A stretch of DNA of 10,312 nucleotides, taken from NCBI GenBank assembly GCA_945861915.1, contig CAMAWK010000076.1, forward strand, positions 1-10,312. Direction: 5' to 3'. The DNA comes from Flavobacterium psychrophilum. GTDB taxonomy: Bacteria; Bacteroidota; Bacteroidia; Flavobacteriales; Flavobacteriaceae. Below, in pieces: positions 1 to 5,726 of the stretch. Both the position numbers and the translations under genes were made by a program. The notes below the pieces were generated by a model. It searched no databases. It saw only the letters and a program-made list of their open reading frames with translations, and was not told the origin of the DNA. Each line of letters starts with the position of its first letter. The first letter of the stretch is position 1.

Positions 1-1583
1 TAACCAGACATTTTAATCACTTCCATTCGATCGCGCAAAGCAGGTTGAATTTCCGCCATATTATTAGAAGTGGCAATAAACATCACTTTCGATAAATCAT
101 ACCCCATTTCGAGGAAATTATCATAAAAAGCATTATTTTGTTCTGGGTCTAAAACTTCCAATAAAGCCGATGAAGGATCTCCTTGATGGCTGTTCGATAA
201 TTTATCTATTTCGTCTAAAACAAAAACTGGATTGGATGTTCCTGCTTTTTTCAAACTTTGAATTATTCTACCCGGCAAAGCACCAATATAGGTTTTTCTA
301 TGACCTCTAATTTCAGCTTCGTCACGCAAACCTCCCAACGAGATTCTCACATATTCTCTCCCCAAGGCTTCGGCAACTGATTTCCCAATCGATGTTTTTC
401 CAACACCCGGAGGTCCAGTCAAACAAATTATTGGCGATTTCATATCTTTTCGTAATTTCAAAACAGCTAAATGTTCAATCATCCTTTTTTTAACTTCTTC
501 GAGTCCGAAATGGTCTCTGTCAAGAATTTTTTGAGCCCGTTTTAAATCAAAATTATCTTTAGAATATTCATTCCAAGGCAAATCTAAAAACAACTCCAAA
601 TAATTTCTCTGAATACCAAAATCAGGAGCTTGTGGATTCATTCTTCGCATTTTCGATAATTCTTTTTCGAAATGCTTTTGTGTTTTTTCGTCCCATTTTT
701 TAGACTTGGCTTTCACACTCATTTCATCTAATTCTTCCTCCTGAGAGGCACCACCCAATTCCTCTTGAATGGTTTTCATTTGTTGATGCAAAAAGTATTC
801 GCGTTGCTGTTGGTCTAAATCAAAACGAACTTTAGATTGAATGTTATTTTTCAATTCCAATTTTTGGAACTCCACATTCATATAACGAAGTGTTTCGAGT
901 GCGCGTTCTTTTAAAACATTTATCGAGAGTAAATCTTGTTTTTCTTTAACCGATAAAGTCATGTTAGAAGTAACAAAATTGATTAAAAAAGACTGACTTT
1001 CGATATTTTTGATAGCAAATGTAGCTTCGGTTGGAATATTTGGACTTTCCTTTATGATTTGAATAGCCAATTCTTTGATTGAATCATGAATGGCAACAAA
1101 TTCCGTATCGTGTTTACCCGGTCTTTTTTCGACTACATCTTTAATTTTTGCAGTAATATAGGGCGTTTCAGAAATAATAGTTTCAATCTCGAATCGTTTT
1201 TTACCCTGAAGAATTACTGTTATATTTCCGTCTGGCATTTTTAAAACACGCAAAATTCTGGCAACAGTCCCAATTTTGAACACATCGTTCTTAGTTGGAT
1301 CTTCTACTTCTTCATTGATTTGGGCCACTACTCCGATAATTTTATCCGAAGCATAGGCATCATTAATCAATTTTATCGATTTATCGCGTCCAGCAGCAAT
1401 TGGAATTACAACACCTGGAAACAAAACCATATTTCGCAAAGGCAATAAAGCTAATGTTTCGGGTAACTCTTCATTGTTCATTTCCTCCTCGTCTTCGGGA
1501 GTCAATAAGGGAATTAATTCGGTTTCGGAGTCAAATTCTTGAAGTGACAGATTGTCAAGAGTAAGTATTTTATGGTTTGGCAT
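1..1583 (-). CDS. lon: ATP-dependent protease Lon, N-terminal 527 residues (cut by window edge)
   Basis: Lon is a cytoplasmic homo-hexameric AAA+ serine protease that unfolds and degrades damaged and short-lived regulatory proteins. The frame starts at the ATG at 1583 (MPNHKIL...) and runs off the left edge in the middle of the AAA+ module. It begins with an acidic tail of about 40 residues, then the LON substrate-binding domain (about 44-240, starting LALLPLRNMVLFPG), the helical linker with the conserved LPW (335-337), Walker A GPPGVGKT (390-397), the aromatic pore-loop region GHRKTYIGALPGRI (427-440), Walker B VFVLDEIDK (453-461), and the sensor-1 region ATSNN (504-508) followed by ALRDRME. 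The sensor-2 region and the Ser-Lys protease domain lie outside the window, so an intact active site cannot be confirmed. No frameshift is seen in the visible part. The motif set is diagnostic of Lon. There is no Shine-Dalgarno sequence, and 180 bases separate it from the upstream lipoprotein gene, suggesting its own promoter. Confidence 0.97.
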   Translation of the reverse strand, partial: MPNHKILTLDNLSLQEFDSETELIPLLTPEDEEEMNNEELPETLALLPLRNMVLFPGVVIPIAAGRDKSIKLINDAYASDKIIGVVAQINEEVEDPTKNDVFKIGTVARILRVLKMPDGNITVILQGKKRFEIETIISETPYITAKIKDVVEKRPGKHDTEFVAIHDSIKELAIQIIKESPNIPTEATFAIKNIESQSFLINFVTSNMTLSVKEKQDLLSINVLKERALETLRYMNVEFQKLELKNNIQSKVRFDLDQQQREYFLHQQMKTIQEELGGASQEEELDEMSVKAKSKKWDEKTQKHFEKELSKMRRMNPQAPDFGIQRNYLELFLDLPWNEYSKDNFDLKRAQKILDRDHFGLEEVKKRMIEHLAVLKLRKDMKSPIICLTGPPGVGKTSIGKSVAEALGREYVRISLGGLRDEAEIRGHRKTYIGALPGRIIQSLKKAGTSNPVFVLDEIDKLSNSHQGDPSSALLEVLDPEQNNAFYDNFLEMGYDLSKVMFIATSNNMAEIQPALRDRMEVIKMSG

Positions 1584-1763
1584 TTGATATTTTAGGTCTT
1601 TTTGTCATTAAATCAGAAATCTATAAACCAAATTTAAGCTGTAAATTACATACATTTAAATAAAATCGATGTAAGACACAGTTTATTCGTTTATATTTTA
1701 AAAAAGACAATCATTATGCCAAAACTATAGTAAAATCAGGTTGAATATAAATTAAAAATTCAA
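1584..1763. other. Intergenic region between the lipoprotein gene and lon
   Basis: This 180-base, strongly AT-rich gap holds no convincing reading frame. It contains two TAnnTTTG matches on the minus strand (1629-1636 and 1720-1727). It also holds an inverted repeat TTACAT / ATGTAA (1646-1651 and 1669-1674, 17-base spacer) lying just upstream of the nearer -7 box, and a hairpin candidate at its upstream end, directly after the lipoprotein stop codon. No HrcA/CIRCE-type heat-shock operator was recognised. Confidence 0.5.
1629..1636 (-). promoter_or_regulatory. Candidate -7 box (TAAATTTG) for lon
   Basis: Read on the minus strand this is TAAATTTG, an exact match to the Bacteroidota -7 consensus TAnnTTTG. 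It would place the transcription start near 1622 and give a leader of about 40 bases before the lon ATG. No clear TTG is seen at the expected -33 distance. A second exact match, TAGTTTTG, lies at 1720-1727 and would give a leader of about 130 bases; it also lacks a good -33 element. Such matches arise easily in AT-rich DNA, so the assignment is tentative. Confidence 0.35.
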
Positions 1764-1764
1764 C
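1740..1764 (-). terminator. Weak hairpin just after the lipoprotein stop codon
   Basis: On the minus strand the arms GTTGAAT and ATTCAAC (7 base pairs, 11-base AT-only loop) begin at the last base of the TAG stop codon of the lipoprotein gene. The position suits a transcript end. The stem is AT-rich and is followed only by a short, interrupted T stretch (GATTTTACTA), so it would be a weak intrinsic terminator at best. Confidence 0.25.
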
Positions 1765-2579
1765 TAATTTATGGTATAAGAAATTAATTGTGTTGTGTAT
1801 GATGTAGTTATTCCAAAAGAACTACTACTATTAATCACTTTAATTGGACCAACCCCTTTAGCAAACCAATACTCTGAATTAATATTAATTTTAGTTCCTG
1901 CATAATTAGCTGATTGAACAAAACTAATTCTAATTACGTTTGAAAAAAATTTTCCATTTACCTCAAATTGAGAAATATCCTTTTCAAGTATTGTTCCTGT
2001 ATAACTAGTTTCAATACTTACTGGTGGAATCCCTGAAATATCGTAAGTAGTGGTTTGAGTGTATTTTCCACTCCATTTTTCTCCCACTTTTAGATAATCC
2101 TTTAAAAGCAAAAATTCATAACCAGACTGCACACCTGTAAAACCTCCTAAATCAATTTTTAATTCCTCAAGTTTTATGTAATAATTCCCTGAACTTTTTC
2201 TTATTCTTACTTTTGTTCCAAAAGAAGCTGATGAGTCATTTAAAGATTGTCCAAAAAAACTATCAAAAGTATAATATGTCAAATTATTGATGACATCTTT
2301 TGAAACTATTTTTGAAGGTTGTGATTCAAAACCATCGGTTTCAAATATCCAACTGTTGTTAATTGCCGTAGGCCAATAATCTCCGGTTGTGCTTCCGCCT
2401 CCAGTTCCTCCGCCACCGTCTGTTCCACCGCCATCTCCATCTCCATCACCTCCATCTGTTCCCCCTCCATTTTCAAGTTGAGCTAGTAAGTCGCTGTCAA
2501 GAGGTTCGGTTTCACAGGAGGTGATTAAAACCGAAGTAAATATCAAAAAAAATGCGGCAATAAATTGTAGTGATTTCAT
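1764..2579 (-). CDS. Uncharacterised lipoprotein with Gly/Asp-rich linker, 271 aa
   Basis: I do not recognise this family. The protein starts MKSLQFIAAFFLIF and has a type II signal peptide with lipobox LITS followed by Cys22, so it should be lipid-anchored and exported. An acidic stretch (ETEPLDSD) follows, then a 26-residue linker made almost only of Gly, Asp and Thr (38-63), and then a beta-rich domain of about 205 residues with many Ser, Thr, Tyr and Lys. That domain opens with DYWPTAINNSWIF and near its end carries EYWFAKGVGPIKVI, a pattern I associate with other hypothetical bacterial lipoproteins. No catalytic motif or cysteine pair is seen. A longer frame starts at a TTG at 2597, but that codon overlaps an exact -7 promoter box, so the ATG at 2579 is preferred. 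The gene follows the UMF1 transporter by 30 bases and may be co-transcribed with it. An envelope role is inferred from the lipobox only. Confidence 0.85.
   Translation of the reverse strand: MKSLQFIAAFFLIFTSVLITSCETEPLDSDLLAQLENGGGTDGGDGDGDGGGTDGGGGTGGGSTTGDYWPTAINNSWIFETDGFESQPSKIVSKDVINNLTYYTFDSFFGQSLNDSSASFGTKVRIRKSSGNYYIKLEELKIDLGGFTGVQSGYEFLLLKDYLKVGEKWSGKYTQTTTYDISGIPPVSIETSYTGTILEKDISQFEVNGKFFSNVIRISFVQSANYAGTKININSEYWFAKGVGPIKVINSSSSFGITTSYTTQLISYTIN
2391..2468 (-). repeat. GC-rich low-complexity tract encoding the Gly/Asp linker
   Basis: The segment is an imperfect repeat of GGN, GAY and ACN codons. The unit GGNGGAACAGAYGG occurs twice, with GATGGAGATGGAGATGG between. It is far richer in G and C than the surrounding DNA. 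In the protein it gives a flexible linker between the lipid anchor and the folded domain. Short-unit repeats of this kind can vary in length between strains; because the units are multiples of three, such changes would keep the frame. Confidence 0.8.
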
Positions 2580-2594
2580 CCTAATAATTTTTTC

Positions 2595-2602
2595 CAAATA
2601 TA
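2595..2602 (-). promoter_or_regulatory. Candidate -7 box (TATATTTG) for the lipoprotein gene
   Basis: The minus strand reads TATATTTG, an exact TAnnTTTG match, ending 16 bases before the ATG at 2579. Transcription would start near 2588 with a leader of about 10 bases. No good TTG lies at the -33 spacing. If real, the lipoprotein can be transcribed on its own even though it also sits 30 bases behind the UMF1 transporter gene. The TTG at 2597 lies inside this box, which argues against its use as a start codon. Confidence 0.35.
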
Positions 2603-2609
2603 ATGATTT

Positions 2610-3938
2610 TTAGCTATTTAAAACTTTTGTTTTGGGAATTCTAATCAATAAAATAACTGCCAAAATAAAAAACAACGCCAAAAACACAATAGCCAATCTT
2701 GGACTTCCAGTTAATTGGTCTATCGTTCCATAGACACACATTCCGATTACAATTCCTATTTTTTCGGCTACATCATAAAAACTAAAAAAAGAAGCTGTAT
2801 CCTGAGTTTCTGGCAATAATTTAGAATAGGTAGAACGTGACAATGACTGCACTCCGCCCATCACCAATCCCACCAAGGCTGCCATACTATAAAACTGGAA
2901 AGGCAGTGTAATAAAATAAGCCCCACCACAAAGCAGAATCCAAAAACTATTAATTGCAATCAACACTGGAATATTTCCATATTTTTCGGAAGCTCGTGAA
3001 GTTAAGAAAGCTCCAAAAACAGCAACTATTTGTATAAGCAAAATACAAATTATCAACCCAATAGTTCCTTCACTTTTTGAAGACCAAGCAATTTCTTGTG
3101 CACCAAAATAAGTTGCGACCAACATTACAGTTTGAACCGCCATACTCGACACGAAAAAAGCTCCTAAATACCTTTTTAACGGATTATTTTGTTGGAGCAA
3201 AACCCACACTTTTTTGAGTTCTTTGAAACCATTAAATAAAATATGTTTAGATACTTTTTTTGGCTCTTTTGAATTTCCTTTTGGTAAATAATAATAAGTA
3301 TACTGACTAAATAAAATCCACCAAATTCCCACCATTACAAAAGAATACCGCATGGCTTTCAAAGCAGCTTCACCTTCTGAGCCTGAAATTCCAAAAAAAG
3401 CAGGTTTCATAATCATTCCTAAATTGATCATCAGCAAAAGCACACTTCCGATGTATCCAAATGAAAATCCCTTTGCACTAATTTTATCTTGTTGCTCTGG
3501 AAAAGCAATGTCTGGTAAATAGGAATTATAAAAAACTAAACTTCCCCAATAGCCAATGAGTCCCAATAAATAAAATAACAATCCTACATAAATATTTTCT
3601 AAATCAAACCAATACAAACCCATACAAGAAAACGAACCCAAATAACAAAAGAACTTCATAAATGATTTTTTGTTTCCAATAAAATCAGCCACTCCCGATA
3701 GAATGGGAGAAAAAAAAGCAACTAGTAAGAATGCTGTGGCAGTAACAAAACTAATCAAGGCAGAATTTTTAAGATTTAATCCAAAAACTTCTATGTAATG
3801 ATTTCGGTCTGAAAACAAAGCGTCATAAAAAATGGGGAAAACTGCCGAGGCAATAGTTAGTGTGTAAACTGAATTTGCCCAGTCATAAAAAGCCCAAGCG
3901 TTTAATAATTTTGAACTTCCTTTTTCAAGTGTTTTCAT
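2610..3938 (-). CDS. MFS transporter, UMF1 (Atg22-like) family, 442 aa
   Basis: This is an inner-membrane transporter of about 12 helices. The N-terminus has the family signature NAWAFYDWANSVYTLTI (13-29). An MFS motif-A-like loop, SGVADFIGNKKSFM (81-94), follows the second helix. The second half carries GGVQSLSRSTYSKLLPE (361-377) and FFSFYDVAEKIG (384-395), the typical UMF1 pattern around helices 10 and 11. A charged loop (about 219-255) separates the two six-helix halves. The length fits the family, named after fungal Atg22, a vacuolar amino acid effluxer; substrates of the bacterial members are largely unknown. Export of amino acids or other small metabolites is possible but is inference. 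It lies 20 bases behind the amino acid permease gene and 30 bases ahead of the lipoprotein, so the three may form an operon. The start is the ATG at 3938, with an A-rich leader and no Shine-Dalgarno sequence. Confidence 0.92.
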   Translation of the reverse strand: MKTLEKGSSKLLNAWAFYDWANSVYTLTIASAVFPIFYDALFSDRNHYIEVFGLNLKNSALISFVTATAFLLVAFFSPILSGVADFIGNKKSFMKFFCYLGSFSCMGLYWFDLENIYVGLLFYLLGLIGYWGSLVFYNSYLPDIAFPEQQDKISAKGFSFGYIGSVLLLMINLGMIMKPAFFGISGSEGEAALKAMRYSFVMVGIWWILFSQYTYYYLPKGNSKEPKKVSKHILFNGFKELKKVWVLLQQNNPLKRYLGAFFVSSMAVQTVMLVATYFGAQEIAWSSKSEGTIGLIICILLIQIVAVFGAFLTSRASEKYGNIPVLIAINSFWILLCGGAYFITLPFQFYSMAALVGLVMGGVQSLSRSTYSKLLPETQDTASFFSFYDVAEKIGIVIGMCVYGTIDQLTGSPRLAIVFLALFFILAVILLIRIPKTKVLNS

Positions 3939-3958
3939 TTATTTTGTTTTTATCAAAA

Positions 3959-5638
3959 TTATACTTTTTGAGTATTCAGTTTACTATTCTTGAAACCAAA
4001 ACAGAAATAAAAAACCAAACCAATTAATAACCAAACGCCAAACCATTTCCAGTTTGAAACCGCCATTCCGGTAAGCAAATAACAACAAGAAATTAATCCC
4101 AACAAAGGAATCAAAGACAAACTTTTGAGAAAAGACAAAACAGCCATTACTACACACAACCCAAAGAAAAAAAGCATTGGGATATTGGTTGCCATTTTAT
4201 CTTCTGAGAAATCAAAGGTTTCTTTAAAAAAGGTTGGAAACAAACCATTTACCAAAACAAACGAACCAATAACCATGATCGGGAAAATATATTTTGAATT
4301 AATGTAAGGAATTCTGAATTTTCCTTTGGTTTCACGCTCAGCAATTTCGGCTTCTCTTTGTGGGGACAACATTAAAACACCTCCGCAAACTAAAACAAAT
4401 GCGAACAGTGTTCCTATGCTCGTAAAATCTAAAACAAAGTTTTCGTCTGTAAAAAATATCGGTATTCCTACAACCAATCCCGTAATAATGGTTGCAAATC
4501 CAGGTGTTTTATATTTTGGATGAATTTTAGAAAATTGCTTTGGCATTAATCCATCACGACTCATAGTCATCCAAATTCTAGGTTGCCCCATTTGAAAAAC
4601 CAGCATAACGCTCGTCATAGCCACAACTGCTGCGATAGAAACAATAAACAACATCCATTTTACTCCTTTTAAAGCAAAAATTTCAGCCAGTGGATCACTA
4701 ACTCCCAACAAAGTATAAGAAACCATTCCGGTAATTATTAATGCCAATATGATATAAACAATGGTACAAATAAGTAAGGAATAAATCATTCCTCGAGGCA
4801 AATCACGTTGCGGATTTTTACTCTCTTCTGCCAAAGTAGAAACAGCATCAAAACCAATGTAGGCAAAGAAAACTGCCGAAACTCCGCCCATAACTCCTTT
4901 GAAACCATTAGGCATAAATGGAGTCCAATTTTCAATATCGATATAAGAAATTCCTACGATAACAATTAAAACAATGATAAGTAATTTTACAGTTACCATA
5001 ATATTGCTAATGTTTTTGGATTCTTTGGTTCCTTTATAAACCAAGTACGTAATCAATACATTAATCAAAACCGCTGGCAAATCAAAAATGATTTTAAGCC
5101 CCCCAATTTTTGGTGCATTTTGCCAAGCTTTGAAGCCTTCGCCAACTTTATTTTCTAAAAAAGCGGCATGTGCCGATTGGTAATTAATTGTTAGCCAATC
5201 AGGCAAATGAATATTAAAAGTCTCCAACAAATTAGTAAAATAACCACTCCACGAAAAAGCAATATAAATGTTGCCGATAGAATATTCCATAATCAAAGCC
5301 CAACCAATAATCCAGGCAAACAACTCGCCAAAAGATACATAAGCATAGGTATAAGCACTGCCCGAAACAGGCACTCTCGAAGCAAATTCGGCATAACACA
5401 TGGCGGTAAATCCGCAGGCAATAGCACAAATAACATACAAAATTACCACGCCTGGTCCTCCAGAAAAACAGGCATTGCCAATGGCACTAAAAGTTCCTCC
5501 TCCTATTATGGCAGCTATACCAAAAAAGGTTAAATCTTTTACTGTCAATATTTTATTTAAAGAAGTGTGATCGCCATCGCCTCCTTGAACCAAGACTTCT
5601 TGAGTTGATTTTTTTCTAAAAATAGTTGTTAATTTCAT
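3959..5638 (-). CDS. APC-superfamily amino acid permease, cationic amino acid transporter type, 559 aa
   Basis: This is an inner-membrane amino acid importer of the amino acid-polyamine-organocation superfamily. Residues 39-54 (FGIAAIIGGGTFSAIG) form the broken first helix whose glycines bind the substrate backbone in this fold. Residues 257-284 hold the hallmark FFAYIGFDAVSTLAEESKNP, followed by QRDLPRGM, the sixth helix and loop typical of the CAT/YfnA-like subgroup. QPRIWMTMSRDGLMP (352-366) matches the conserved eighth-helix and loop region. Hydrophobicity suggests 12 to 14 helices, with extra segments after residue 450. A hydrophilic insert at about 140-183, between early helices, is longer than I would expect for the bacterial core. 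The CAT subgroup suggests basic or broad-range amino acids, but the substrate cannot be fixed from sequence. The start is the ATG at 5638; 88 bases separate it from the FAD/Fe-S gene, and a promoter candidate lies in that gap. The UMF1 gene follows after 20 bases. Confidence 0.93.
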   Translation of the reverse strand: MKLTTIFRKKSTQEVLVQGGDGDHTSLNKILTVKDLTFFGIAAIIGGGTFSAIGNACFSGGPGVVILYVICAIACGFTAMCYAEFASRVPVSGSAYTYAYVSFGELFAWIIGWALIMEYSIGNIYIAFSWSGYFTNLLETFNIHLPDWLTINYQSAHAAFLENKVGEGFKAWQNAPKIGGLKIIFDLPAVLINVLITYLVYKGTKESKNISNIMVTVKLLIIVLIVIVGISYIDIENWTPFMPNGFKGVMGGVSAVFFAYIGFDAVSTLAEESKNPQRDLPRGMIYSLLICTIVYIILALIITGMVSYTLLGVSDPLAEIFALKGVKWMLFIVSIAAVVAMTSVMLVFQMGQPRIWMTMSRDGLMPKQFSKIHPKYKTPGFATIITGLVVGIPIFFTDENFVLDFTSIGTLFAFVLVCGGVLMLSPQREAEIAERETKGKFRIPYINSKYIFPIMVIGSFVLVNGLFPTFFKETFDFSEDKMATNIPMLFFFGLCVVMAVLSFLKSLSLIPLLGLISCCYLLTGMAVSNWKWFGVWLLIGLVFYFCFGFKNSKLNTQKV

Positions 5639-5669
5639 ATAGGTAAATTTTGATTCATTAATTAGCCTT

Positions 5670-5698
5670 CATAAATATATAAAACAATCCCTTTCAAA
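5670..5698 (-). promoter_or_regulatory. Candidate promoter for the permease gene
   Basis: On the minus strand TTTG (5698-5695) is followed after 17 bases by TATTTATG (5677-5670), one base off the TAnnTTTG consensus. The spacing fits the Bacteroidota -33/-7 arrangement. Transcription would start near 5663, giving a leader of about 25 bases before the ATG at 5638. It would drive the permease and possibly the UMF1 transporter and lipoprotein behind it. Confidence 0.4.
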
Positions 5699-5726
5699 TT
5701 GATATTCTAAAAATTATCTCCTTGAA

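Noticed and set aside
1646..1674. Inverted repeat TTACAT-N17-ATGTAA upstream of lon as a heat-shock operator
   Set aside because: The arms are only six bases and AT-rich, and they do not match the CIRCE operator; a chance match is likely, so it is mentioned only in the intergenic entry.
2391..2468. Gly/Asp tract as an RTX-type calcium-binding repeat
   Set aside because: RTX repeats follow a GGxGxDxUx nonapeptide with a hydrophobic residue; this tract has no hydrophobic positions and no nine-residue period.
4125..4523. Two short plus-strand open frames (60 and 65 residues)
   Set aside because: They are antisense to the amino acid permease, show no family features or start signals, and fit chance open frames opposite a real gene.
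5207..5533. Plus-strand open frame of 108 residues and an overlapping minus-strand frame of 65 residues
   Set aside because: Both overlap the strongly conserved first third of the permease in other frames; their composition is low-information and no domain is recognisable.
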